A DNA stretch of 64,000 nt from Lautropia dentalis (lineage in GTDB: Bacteria; Pseudomonadota; Gammaproteobacteria; Burkholderiales; Burkholderiaceae_E): positions 1,382,619 through 1,446,618 of the forward strand of contig NZ_RRUE01000002.1 of the NCBI RefSeq assembly GCF_003892345.1, given 5' to 3'. Position numbers and translations under genes: made by a program. Under the pieces are notes generated by a model that did not search any database, had not been told where the DNA came from, and was given only the letters and a program-made list of their open reading frames with translations. Each line of letters begins with the position of its first letter. The first letter of the stretch is position 1. Below are positions 1-8,519 of this stretch, in pieces.

Positions 1-623
1 GGTTGTACAGTGGCGCCAATGACACGTGCCAGCGCATCCACGTGCTTTTCCATGTCCTGCTTCGTTTTCCCGGCGCGTGCTCGAATGCCGATGCTGTGGG
101 CCGTTGAAGCTAGTAGAAAAGCCAGTGTTTCGACGTCGGTCTTCGGTGCAAGCATCCCGTTGGCCACAGCCGTCTGTAAGCAGTGTTGAAGCTGGCTATC
201 CATCTCTTCCAGAACTTCATCAAGTACCTGTCGTATCTCGGGATCGGTCAAGGCTTCTGCCGTAGCGGTCGAGATCACGGCACAACCACTGACTCCGATG
301 CTCTCATGAGGGCCGTCTACTTCGATGACCGCGTGCAGATACCGCGCGATCACGTCAACGAACGACCGGTCGTCGGGTTGAGATGCTAGCGCAGCGCCGA
401 AACGCTCTCGTGCGCGCCTCTGAAAGCGTCGCATTGCCTTAATGTAGATGGTGTGCTTGTTTCCCAGCCCAGCATAGAGACTGGGCCGGTTCAGTCCGGT
501 TTCCGCAGCCAGCGTGTCCAGAGACGTACCGGAGTAGCCGCCTTTCCAGAACGCGTGCAGGGCGCATTCAAGAGCCTGTTCAGGGTCGTAGGCACGTGGC
601 CTTCCGCGTGGTCGTATCGCCAT
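1..623 (-). CDS. TetR/AcrR family transcriptional regulator (3' end outside window)
   Basis: The reverse strand reads from an ATG at 623 off the left edge for at least 207 codons without a stop, starting MAIRPRGRPRAYDPEQALEC. Residues about 10-60 form a TetR helix-turn-helix, including GYSGTSLDTLAAETGLNRPSLY and the usual following GNKHTIY segment. The rest is an alpha-helical ligand-binding region. The gene is divergent from the adaptor and RND pump genes that begin at 813, the usual arrangement for a local repressor of an efflux operon. The shared intergenic region holds an inverted repeat that could be its operator. The family is clear; the inducer is unknown. Confidence 0.88.
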   Translation of the reverse strand, partial: MAIRPRGRPRAYDPEQALECALHAFWKGGYSGTSLDTLAAETGLNRPSLYAGLGNKHTIYIKAMRRFQRRARERFGAALASQPDDRSFVDVIARYLHAVIEVDGPHESIGVSGCAVISTATAEALTDPEIRQVLDEVLEEMDSQLQHCLQTAVANGMLAPKTDVETLAFLLASTAHSIGIRARAGKTKQDMEKHVDALARVIGATVQ

Positions 624-649
624 TTTTGTACCGATTTGAAAAATAACTC

Positions 650-714
650 TTGACTATTCTAGTCTATCCGGTACAGAATTCAAATATTCCTTCCGAATCA
701 GTACAAAATTCTGT
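650..714 (+). promoter_or_regulatory. Candidate promoter/operator between tetR-type gene and efflux operon
   Basis: TTGACT at 650-655 lies 16 bases before TACAGA at 672-677, a plausible but weak sigma-70 promoter toward the efflux genes. An 8-bp perfect dyad, ACAGAATT (673-680) and AATTCTGT (707-714), overlaps and follows it. Several GTAC words (671, 701 and 719 onward) repeat in the same stretch. The position suits TetR-type autoregulation. This is seen as sequence symmetry only. Confidence 0.35.
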
Positions 715-812
715 CTTGGTACACCATTCGCTCACCAAAGCCTTGTTTCCCAAGCCTTCGAGAGTCCTTCATGTACCAGCATTCCCTGCATGTGCTCAAC
801 CACGTGGTTCCA

Positions 813-1898
813 ATGTGGCGAGCTATTCTGTTTGGCACCTTCATCGGCGCCGTCTTCGCGGCCTTGGCAGGCTGTGATCATCAACCCGAGACGGCTTCCG
901 GTGCGATCCCGGTTCGCGTTGTCGTCGCCCAGCCCGGTAGTATGGAGGGGGCAGGGATCACCTTCTCGGGCACGCTAGTCCCTCGCGTTGAAAGTCAGCT
1001 CGCATTCCGCGTGCCTGGGCGCATCGTTGAACGCCGAGCTGACGTGGGTGCTACCGTCGCCCGAGGTGACGTGCTGGCACGGCTGGACGACACGCCATTC
1101 AAGCTTGCCATAAAGGAATCGCAGGCCGATCTGGCGCAAGCTCGGGCCACTCTGGCGCGGGTGCAGCGCGATGTTGGCCGCAACCGTGCCTTGGCACGGT
1201 CCGGAGCCATTGCAGGGGCAGATTTCGATGCGCTGCAAACGCAGCGCATCCAGGCCAGGGCGCAGGTGCGGGCCGCGCAGAGTCGGCTGGATCGGGCGCG
1301 CAACGATCTGGCGTACGCTACGCTGACAGCGCCGGCTGCGGGCACTATTGCCGACGTGGCGGCTGAAGCCGGTCAGGTTGTGGCTGTTGGTACGCCCGTG
1401 CTGCGATTGGCACATACTGGTGAGCAGGAGGTACAAGTCGATGTGTCGGAAAGCCGTATCGGCCAGCTTACCCAGGCGCAAGTTGCCACTGTGCGCCTGC
1501 TCAGTCTGCCGGGTGTGGAGCTGACCGGAATCGTGCGCGAGGTTGCCAGCGTGGCAGATGGCGCCACACGTACCTACCGTGTGCGCGTGGCGTTGCCGGA
1601 ACTACCCGAGGCTGCATGCCTAGGCATGACCGCCTCTGTGCGTTTCAAGGGTGCGGCGGGTACACATGTGCAACTGCCCATCTCTGCGTTGTTCCAGCAG
1701 GGTGAACAGCCCGCTGTCTGGGTGTTACCGGATGATGCTACGCAGTTGGAGCTGCGGCCCATCATGTTGGCCGCGATGGGTACCGACACCATCGCGGTCG
1801 CCAGGGGTGTCGCGCCGGGCGAGCGCGTGGTCGTTGCTGGCGTGCATCGGCTCGACGCCAACGTGGCGGTTCGGGTGTGGGATGGACGCCTGCCATGA
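813..1898 (+). CDS. RND efflux periplasmic adaptor (membrane fusion) lipoprotein
   Basis: 361-residue HlyD/AcrA-type adaptor linking an inner-membrane RND pump to an outer-membrane channel. The N-terminus MWRAILFGTFIGAVFAALAGC is a lipoprotein signal with an LAGC lipobox. A lipoyl-type half (GRIVERRADVGATVARGDVLARLD), an alpha-helical hairpin rich in Q, A and R, and a second lipoyl half (TLTAPAAGTIADVAAEAGQV) follow, then beta-barrel and membrane-proximal domains. An in-frame ATG at 771 would add 14 residues; 813 is preferred because it gives a normal-length signal peptide. The stop overlaps the RND start by four bases, so the genes are translationally coupled. The substrate is unknown. Confidence 0.9.
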   Translation: MWRAILFGTFIGAVFAALAGCDHQPETASGAIPVRVVVAQPGSMEGAGITFSGTLVPRVESQLAFRVPGRIVERRADVGATVARGDVLARLDDTPFKLAIKESQADLAQARATLARVQRDVGRNRALARSGAIAGADFDALQTQRIQARAQVRAAQSRLDRARNDLAYATLTAPAAGTIADVAAEAGQVVAVGTPVLRLAHTGEQEVQVDVSESRIGQLTQAQVATVRLLSLPGVELTGIVREVASVADGATRTYRVRVALPELPEAACLGMTASVRFKGAAGTHVQLPISALFQQGEQPAVWVLPDDATQLELRPIMLAAMGTDTIAVARGVAPGERVVVAGVHRLDANVAVRVWDGRLP

Positions 1899-4800
1899 GA
1901 AGAGAAGGATTCAACCTGTCCGCTTGGGGTTTGCGCCATGGTGCGCTGGTGGCGTTCGCCATGCTCCTGTCGCTAATGCTGGGCGCGCTGGCCTACTTCC
2001 AGTTAGGGCGCGCCGAAGACCCGAATCTGACCATCAAGGTAATGACCATTGACGTAGCATGGCCGGGTGCGACTACACGTGACCTTGAGCAGCAGGTGGT
2101 GGAGAAGATCTCTCGCACGTTACAGGAAGTGCCGAGTTTTGATTACGTACAAAGCTACGTCCGGCCCGGGCAGGCGACGATTTTCCTAGTGCTGCACGAC
2201 AGCACGCGCAAGGCCCAGATAGAAGAAAGCTGGTACCAGGCGCGCAAGCGCGTCGGCGATATACGCCACACCTTGCCGGAAGACATCCAGGGGCCGTTCT
2301 TCAATGATGACTTTGGTGATACCTTCGGCTCCATTTACGCTTTCCATGCCGATGGCTTCGATGACGTGCGGATGAAGCAGGTGTTGCTGGCTGCGCGCGA
2401 GCGTGTGCTGGAAGTACCCGATGTCTCCAAAGTGCTTGTGCTGGGCGTGCAGGAGCCGCGCTTCTTCGTAGAATTCAGTCATGCCCGGCTGGCTCAGTTG
2501 GGCATTGCTCCCATGCAGTTGCTGGATAGCCTGCGCCGCCAGAATACCGTCGAGCCAGCCGGGGTCGTCGAGGGAGCGCGGGCACGTATCCATATCCGTG
2601 TAGATGGGGCTGTGAAATCGGTGCACGATATCGAGAACACGCCCGTGGAGATAAGCGGGCGCACCTTCCGGCTGGGGGACGTAGCCAGAGTCACGCGTGG
2701 CTTCATCGACCCGCCTCAGATGTCGATGCGCCGCAACGGTGAGCGTGTGACCGGGTTGGCCGTGTCGATGGTCGAGGGTGGCGACATTTTGAGGCTGGGC
2801 CCGCGGCTGGACGCGGTGGTGGATCAGATGCAGAAGATGCTACCGGCCGGCATCACTATAGAGAAGATCGTCGATCAGCCGACTTTGGTGGAGCGCTCGG
2901 TAAATGAGTTCTTGAGCCACTTTGTGTTGGCGCTAGGCATTGTTTTGGGCGTGAGTCTGTTAGCGTTGGGCCTGCGCACCGGCGTCGTGGTGGCGTTATC
3001 GGTACCGCTGGTGCTGAGCATTACCTTTTTCATCATGTGGCGCATGGGGATCAACCTGCAACGCATCTCTCTGGGGGCGCTGATTATCGCGCTGGGCTTG
3101 CTGGTCGATGATGCCATCATCGCTGTCGAGATGATGCAGGTGAAAATGGAAGAAGGCTGGAACCGTTTCAAGGCTGCCAGTTTCGCCTGGACCAGTACAG
3201 CTTTCCCGATGTTGACCGGCACCTTGATCACCGCAGCTGGTTTTGTGCCCGTGGGGTTTGCGCAGTCTTCCACCGGCGAGTTTACCGGCGCGATCTTCTG
3301 GGTCGTGACTATTTCGCTTCTAGTGTCCTGGGTGGTTGCGGTGCTGTTCACGCCCTATCTGGGCGTCAAGTTGCTGCCTGAGATCAAGCCACATGGTAGT
3401 GATGGCCATGGCGATGTACATCAACGTTTCCATCAGTGGTTCAGCGGCAAGATCGGCTGGTGCGTGGCACATCGCAAGACCGTGTTGGCCGCCACCGCAG
3501 CCGCCTTTGTGTTGTCTCTGGTAGCGATCCAGTTCGTACCGCAGCAATTCTTTCCGGACTCGCCTCGCGAGGAAATCCTCATCGACGTGCAGTTGGAGGA
3601 AGGTGCCAGCTATACAGCGACACTGGCCGAGACCGAGCGGGTCGAGCAACTGTTGCGCAGGGATGCGCGCGTGCGCGACTTCACCGCCTATGTGGGTAGC
3701 GGCTCGCCGCGCTTCTATCTGTCGCTAGATCCGGAAACGCCAAAGCTCAACTACGCGCAGTTGATCGTCTATCCGCACGAGTTGAAACAGGCCAGTGCGT
3801 TGGCAGCCGACCTGCGCGACCGTCTGCCTCGAGCTTTCCCGCATATCCGCACCCGAGTTTACCGGCTTGAGTTGGGGCCGACCGTGGGCTACCCGGTGCA
3901 GTTCCGCGTGCGCGGGGCTGATCCGGATACTGTGCGCGCAATCGCCGCACGGGTGCGGGACCGCATGCGCAGACACCCTAATGTGCGTGACGTGAACTTG
4001 CAATGGCACGAACGCACCAAGGCGCTGCGCCTTATGGTCGATCAGGATCGCGCTCGAGCATTGGGCCTGAACACCCAGGAAATTTCTCGTACTCTGCAAA
4101 CCCTGCTGAGTGGCGCCATCGTCACCCAGGTACGTGAAGGTACGGAATTGATTGATGTAGTGGCCCGTGCCGTGGAGACGGAACGCCTCGATGCACAGAA
4201 ACTGGGCGAGCTGACCATTCGCACAGCTCATGGCCGTAGTGTGCCATTGAGCCAGGTGGCCATCATCGAACCGGTGATAGAAGAAGGCGGGCTGTGGGTG
4301 CGCAACCGGCTGCCGAGCTTGAGCGTGCGCGCCGACGTACAGGGGGCACAAGCGCCGGACGTGTCCCGCCAGATCGAGTCCATGTTGCAGGACATCCGAG
4401 ACGGGTTGCCAGTCGGCTACCGCATCGACACTGGCGGCACCATCGAAGAAAGCGTCAAGGCTGATGCCTCCATTCAGGCTGTCATGCCAGTGATGTTGCT
4501 TCTGTGGGCCACGTTCCTGATGATCCAGTTACAGAGTTTCAGTCGCATGTTCATGGTCGTGCTGACCGCGCCGCTGGGCATGATCGGCGTCAGCCTGGCT
4601 TTGCTGCTGACCCAGGTTCCGTTTGGTTTCATTGCCACGCTCGGTGTCATTGCACTGGCCGGCATGATTATGCGCAACTCGGTAATCCTGGTCGATCAAA
4701 TCGACCGCAACATCGCTGTGGGAGAGCCACGCTGGCAGGCCATCGTCAACGCCACCGTGCGCCGTACTCGTCCGGTGGTACTCACAGCACTGGCCGCCAT

Positions 4801-4948
4801 CCTGGCGATGATTCCGTTGATTTTCTCGGCGCTTTGGGGGCCAATGGCTATTGCCATTATGGGTGGACTGGCAGTGGCCACCCTGTTGACGTTGTTCTTT
4901 GTGCCCGCGCTGTATGCGGCTTGGTTCCGAGTTAAGCGCAATGAATAA
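1895..4948 (+). CDS. RND family efflux pump inner-membrane transporter
   Basis: 1017 residues, the normal size for AcrB/MexB-like proton-driven pumps. It starts at the ATGA overlap with the adaptor gene; an in-frame ATG at 1877 would add six residues. A first transmembrane helix, a large periplasmic loop, a central helix cluster, a second periplasmic loop and a C-terminal cluster are visible. The proton-relay pair DD in GLLVDDAIIAVEMM falls at about residues 405-406, matching the AcrB Asp407/Asp408 region. No outer-membrane channel gene follows: the stop is directly abutted by an ISL3-family element, so the operon may have lost its distal part or use a channel encoded elsewhere. Confidence 0.92.
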   Translation: MRREGFNLSAWGLRHGALVAFAMLLSLMLGALAYFQLGRAEDPNLTIKVMTIDVAWPGATTRDLEQQVVEKISRTLQEVPSFDYVQSYVRPGQATIFLVLHDSTRKAQIEESWYQARKRVGDIRHTLPEDIQGPFFNDDFGDTFGSIYAFHADGFDDVRMKQVLLAARERVLEVPDVSKVLVLGVQEPRFFVEFSHARLAQLGIAPMQLLDSLRRQNTVEPAGVVEGARARIHIRVDGAVKSVHDIENTPVEISGRTFRLGDVARVTRGFIDPPQMSMRRNGERVTGLAVSMVEGGDILRLGPRLDAVVDQMQKMLPAGITIEKIVDQPTLVERSVNEFLSHFVLALGIVLGVSLLALGLRTGVVVALSVPLVLSITFFIMWRMGINLQRISLGALIIALGLLVDDAIIAVEMMQVKMEEGWNRFKAASFAWTSTAFPMLTGTLITAAGFVPVGFAQSSTGEFTGAIFWVVTISLLVSWVVAVLFTPYLGVKLLPEIKPHGSDGHGDVHQRFHQWFSGKIGWCVAHRKTVLAATAAAFVLSLVAIQFVPQQFFPDSPREEILIDVQLEEGASYTATLAETERVEQLLRRDARVRDFTAYVGSGSPRFYLSLDPETPKLNYAQLIVYPHELKQASALAADLRDRLPRAFPHIRTRVYRLELGPTVGYPVQFRVRGADPDTVRAIAARVRDRMRRHPNVRDVNLQWHERTKALRLMVDQDRARALGLNTQEISRTLQTLLSGAIVTQVREGTELIDVVARAVETERLDAQKLGELTIRTAHGRSVPLSQVAIIEPVIEEGGLWVRNRLPSLSVRADVQGAQAPDVSRQIESMLQDIRDGLPVGYRIDTGGTIEESVKADASIQAVMPVMLLLWATFLMIQLQSFSRMFMVVLTAPLGMIGVSLALLLTQVPFGFIATLGVIALAGMIMRNSVILVDQIDRNIAVGEPRWQAIVNATVRRTRPVVLTALAAILAMIPLIFSALWGPMAIAIMGGLAVATLLTLFFVPALYAAWFRVKRNE

Positions 4949-5075
4949 GGGGTCTTCGCGGATCAGTGTGGGTGAGATGGAGGCCGAAATCGGCGTTTGA
5001 TGCCTGAAATCAAGGGCTTTACAGCGCAGATGATGATGTCGTATCGTGTATCGACACTGGATCGAGGTGCTGTGC

Positions 5076-6322
5076 ATGAAAACAGGTCGCAGTCTGAGGG
5101 AGCTTTTGTCCGTTCCCGGCTTCGTGGCATCGGCGAAGTTGAAGGGAATCTTTGGAGACCCCAAGGCGAGGGTCGTACAGCTGAGACGCCGAAAAAAACA
5201 GCCATTTGCTCAAATTGTGGGCAGCGCTGCCAGGGACGTTACGACCAGCGGACGTGCCGTGTGCGGGATCTTCGGGTGGCAGGCTGGGTGGTGTACCTGG
5301 AGTTCGAGCGCTGGCGGGTACGTTGTTCAGGGTGCGGCGGCGTGCATGTAGAACGGCTTGACTGGCTGGCGCAGAATCCGCGCTACACCGAACGTTTTGC
5401 GCTGCATGTCGGCAGGTTGTGCACGAGCATGAGCAACAAGGCCGTGGCAGAGCTGGAGCGGCTTCACGACAGCACGGTGAAGGATCTGTCGAAGCTGTAC
5501 ATGCAGGAGCAGGTTCGTCGTGCCGGCCGGCTCAAACCCAGAGCGATAGGCATTGACGAGATAGCGGTCAGAAAGGGGCACGACTATCGCGTGGTGGTCA
5601 GTGATCTGGACCAGGGCAGACCGATATGGATGGGCGGCAACGGGCGCACGCAAGCCGATGTGGAGCAGTTCTTTGCCCAGCTGGGGGGCAAGGCAAGCGA
5701 TGGCATCGAGCTTGTGGTGATCGACATGTGGCGCCCGTTTCGCAACGCGGTGCGCGACAAGGCCCCCAACGCAGAGATCGTGTTCGACAAGTTCCACATC
5801 CTGCGACATCTCTCGAATGCGCTTGATCAGGTCAGGCGCGACGAGTACAGGCGTCTGCAGGGCAAGGACAGGTCGTGGATCAAGGGGCAGCGCTATACGC
5901 TGCTGTCGGCGCAGGAAAACCTGACGCTGGAAGGCCGGCAGGCACTCAGGAAGCTGCTGGCAGCCAATCGGCGGTTGAACACGGCCTATCTGCTGAAGGA
6001 ATCGTTCGGGCAGCTGTGGAGCTACAGAACCGAGCGCGGTGCCCGGGCATTCTTCGAGCGCTGGAAACAGAGCCTGCGCTGGCAGCGTCTTGGGCCGTAC
6101 AGGAAGTTTGCCGACATGATCGAGCGGCACTGGGATGGCATTGCCGCCTACTGCCGCCCCGAGAACAAGGTCAGTCTGGGGATGGTGGAGGGGCTGAACA
6201 ACAAGATTCGGGTCATTCAGCGCAGTGCTTACGGATACCGGGATGAGGAGTATCTGAGGCTCAAGGTCATTGCCAGTTTCCTGCCTCCACTACCCGAAAA
6301 CGCCCGATTGCACCCACACTGA
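5076..6322 (+). CDS. ISL3-family transposase, read through a -1 shift at an A7 tract
   Basis: The N-terminal part starts at ATG 5076 (MKTGRSLRELL) and runs in frame 3 to KARVVQLRRRKK. The rest of the transposase, starting TAICSNCGQRCQGRYDQRTC, is in the -1 frame and continues to 6322. The join is at A7, positions 5192-5198, read as A AAA AAA, a classic -1 slippery heptamer. The downstream part carries the ISL3 zinc-binding cysteines, the DDE catalytic core (IGIDEIAVRKGHDY, VVIDMWRPF and the later VEGLNNKIR) and ends inside the right inverted repeat. Either frameshifting or transcriptional slippage makes the full protein, or this copy is a one-base mutant. An uninterrupted frame from 4997 exists but lacks the conserved N-terminus. 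Confidence 0.8.
5192..5198 (+). other. A7 slippery site in ISL3-family transposase
   Basis: In the upstream frame the codons are CGA AAA AAA CAG. Slipping back one base gives AAA AAA ACA GCC, which joins the N-terminal peptide to the zinc-finger region. No downstream pseudoknot was assessed. Confidence 0.6.
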
Positions 6323-6337
6323 TCCGCGAAGACCCGC

Positions 6338-6469
6338 AAAAAAGAAGGGGATGATTTTGCCGTAAAGTACATGTTGGACCGTGTTGCTGCGGGTGATGTT
6401 GATGATGTCTTTGTTGGAGGGAAAGTGAAATTTTCTGCCGGACGCGTGTACAGGTTGAAGGAGGGGTAG
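6338..6469 (+). pseudogene. C-terminal remnant of an unknown protein cut by the ISL3 element
   Basis: An open frame entering from the ISL3 right end reads KKEGDDFAVKYMLDRVAAG, then a D- and V-rich stretch ending GRVYRLKEG and TAG at 6467-6469. It has protein-like composition and lower GC than the core genes. It has no start of its own and is followed closely by the split gene at 6490. The pair resembles a toxin tail and immunity gene, as at 34708-36823, but no family is recognised. About 43 codons remain. Confidence 0.45.
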
Positions 6470-6794
6470 TATCTTTCAGGCTTGTCGAGGTGTCGCCGAT
6501 GTACAGAAAATGGCTTGATTGCCCGGGTGTTCTGGTCCGTTTGAAATCAGAAATAACTGATTCCCCAGGGGGCTGGATGCTTCTGTTGCTGGTTGGAAAG
6601 CGTTCGTACCGGCTCGTGTCCGGTTCAGCCCTGTTGCTGACTGGTTTCTCCCAGATATTCTTTTTGGAGCACGAGTCAGTCGGTGGCAGAGATTTTTCCT
6701 GGCTGATCAGCAGCCAGCTTGGCGAACAAAAGATAGCCAATGTCATCGACAGTATCGCAAAACCGGGCTGGTACTTCAGGCACCCGGTCATTGC

Positions 6795-8329
6795 CTTGTG
6801 ATTCCCCACAACTTTCTCAATGAAATCAACATGACAAGAGAGAATCGCCCATAATTCAGAGGAAGAGAACGAGGCAAAGCCGAACCGGAGGACGCTGCAA
6901 TGGGCAAGGCAGATCGGACAGAGGTTGAAGTGCAGGATCTGGGTACCCAGTGGGTTGACGAAGAGATCAGTGGCGCGCAGATGCCGGATGCGCGTCTGAA
7001 GGCACGCCTGGGCGAGATCATGCGTCATCTCGGCAAGGATGTGACCAACTCGATTCCGTCCTCGTTCGAGGATTGGGCTGCGACGAAAGCAGCGTACCGG
7101 ATGCTGTCCAATGATCGGGTGGACGTCCAGGCGATCATTTCGGGGCACCTGCAGGCCACACGGCGTCGCGTGCAACAAAGCGAGGGGCAGATTCTGGTGC
7201 TGCACGATACAACCTCGTTCACGTTTGATCGGCTGTATCCAGAGGATGTGGGTTTTTTGGGCAGGCTGGCGGGAGCCGAGGAGGAGACGCGGATCTGCGG
7301 GATGCTGATGCACGCGAGTCTGGCCATCACGCAGGATGCGCTGCCCCTGGGGCTGTGTGCGCTGCAGTTCTGGAACCGGCAGGAATTCAGCAAGGATCAG
7401 GCAGCAGGCAGGGCCGCGCGCAAGCGTGTCGAGGACAGGGAAAGTCATCGCTGGGTCGAGGGGCTGCAGCAGGCCACGGCGTTGCTGCAGGCGGAGTCCG
7501 GGCGATGCGTGCACATCGCGGACCGCGAAAGCGACATCTACGCGCTGTTTTACGCGGCCAGGGAGCTGGGCACACATTTCCTGGTGCGCACCAGCACGGA
7601 TCGCCCGACAGGTAACGGCCAGCAGACAGTGGAAGAGGAGATGGCCGACGCGCCGGTCAAGGGCCTGCACCGGGTGTTCTTTCGTGATCGTTGGGGCCAT
7701 GCGCACGAGGCGACCATGACGCTGCGTCATCGGCGTCTGCGGATACGGCCGCCGCAGGAGCACAAGGAGTTGCCCGAGCTGACGCTGACGGTACTGCACG
7801 CCACGGAGCGAGGCGCGCCGCTCAATCGCAAGCCCCTGAGCTGGAAGCTGATCACGGATCTGCCGGTTCAGTCGCGCGAGCAGGCCATCGAGAAGCTGGA
7901 CTGGTATGCGATGCGCTGGAACATCGAGACGTTCTTCAAGGTGATGAAATCGGGCTGCAAGGCCGAGGACGCGCAGCTTCGCACCGCAGAACGGTTGAGC
8001 AACCTGATGGCGGTGTACTGCATTCTGTCATGGCGGCTGATGTGGATGACGATGCTCAATCGCCTTGAACCCGAGGCCGACCCGAGGGTGGTGTTCACGG
8101 AGCAGGAGATCCGGGCTCTGAAGGCGCTGGTGACGGTACGCTGGAAGAACAAGGTGCCTGAGCCAGAGACGCTGCATGACTGCGTGATCCTGGTGGCGCG
8201 CCTTGGCGGCTATCTGGCCAGAAAGAATGACAGGCCACCGGGGAACGAGGTTATCTGGAAGGGGATGCGCCGGCTTGATGACATCGTTCTGGGAATGTCC
8301 ATGTGATCAAAGATGTGGGGAATCACAAG
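6795..8329 (+). mobile_element. IS4-family insertion sequence (Tn5/IS50-like), 1535 bp
   Basis: Both ends carry the perfect inverted repeat CTTGTGATTCCCCACA (6795-6810 and, reversed, 8314-8329). It is flanked by a 9-bp direct duplication GGTCATTGC at 6786-6794 and 8330-8338, the size expected for this group. Intact ends, an intact transposase and a perfect duplication indicate a recent insertion. Confidence 0.93.
6900..8306 (+). CDS. IS4-family transposase, Tn5-like
   Basis: 468 residues, close to the Tn5 transposase length (476). The N-terminal DNA-binding domain is recognisable (QWVDEEISGAQMPDARLKARL and a following helix-rich segment). Catalytic signatures are HDTTSFTFD near residue 101, HIADRESDIYALF near 205, and the YAMRWNIETFFKVMKSGC block near 340 with the third acidic residue. 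The C-terminal dimerisation region is present. The frame is intact, so the element is probably active. Confidence 0.93.
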   Translation: MGKADRTEVEVQDLGTQWVDEEISGAQMPDARLKARLGEIMRHLGKDVTNSIPSSFEDWAATKAAYRMLSNDRVDVQAIISGHLQATRRRVQQSEGQILVLHDTTSFTFDRLYPEDVGFLGRLAGAEEETRICGMLMHASLAITQDALPLGLCALQFWNRQEFSKDQAAGRAARKRVEDRESHRWVEGLQQATALLQAESGRCVHIADRESDIYALFYAARELGTHFLVRTSTDRPTGNGQQTVEEEMADAPVKGLHRVFFRDRWGHAHEATMTLRHRRLRIRPPQEHKELPELTLTVLHATERGAPLNRKPLSWKLITDLPVQSREQAIEKLDWYAMRWNIETFFKVMKSGCKAEDAQLRTAERLSNLMAVYCILSWRLMWMTMLNRLEPEADPRVVFTEQEIRALKALVTVRWKNKVPEPETLHDCVILVARLGGYLARKNDRPPGNEVIWKGMRRLDDIVLGMSM

Positions 8330-8519
8330 GGTCATTGCCCATGAGGATGTGTGGATTCACAGGCTGATCGAGCTTGACCCTCACTGTCAGGTCTACGCCC
8401 GGTATGAAGGTCCAGACGTGCTGCGATTCAGCGCCCATCCCTGATTTTGACGCACAGCCACTGGCCAGCACTCACTCTGCCCGATTCCTCCGGCATCACG
8501 ATCCCCCGGGCCTCACACC

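Larger units (their letters stand above)
4950..6335 (+). mobile_element. ISL3-family insertion sequence, complete, 1386 bp
   Basis: The ends are perfect 25-bp inverted repeats at 4950-4974 and 6311-6335, beginning GGGTCTTCGCGGATCAG. The element carries one transposase gene. The 8-bp flanks (4942-4949 and 6336-6343) do not match, so no target duplication is visible. That suggests the two sides no longer derive from one insertion event, for example after deletion or recombination. The left end sits one base after the RND stop codon; the right end abuts a C-terminal coding remnant. Confidence 0.9.
6490..8444 (+). pseudogene. Small unknown gene split by an IS4-family element
   Basis: Positions 6490-6794 encode MSPMYRKWLDCPGVLVRLKS and about 80 more residues up to GWYFRHPVIA. 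Removing the IS (6795-8329) and one copy of the 9-bp duplication (8330-8338) joins this exactly in frame to 8339-8444, which reads HEDVWIHRLIELDPHC and ends RFSAHP with TGA at 8442-8444. The restored protein is about 136 residues (133 from the ATG at 6499). No family is recognised. Its position directly after a truncated coding tail suggests an immunity or partner protein; that is inference. Confidence 0.7.

Noticed and set aside
4942-6343. Target-site duplication of the ISL3-family element
   Set aside because: The 8-bp flanks TGAATAAG and GCAAAAAA do not match at any small offset.
6267-7799. 510-codon minus-strand open frame
   Set aside because: It spans two unrelated units (the split gene and the IS4-family transposase) and is antisense to an intact transposase with clear motifs.
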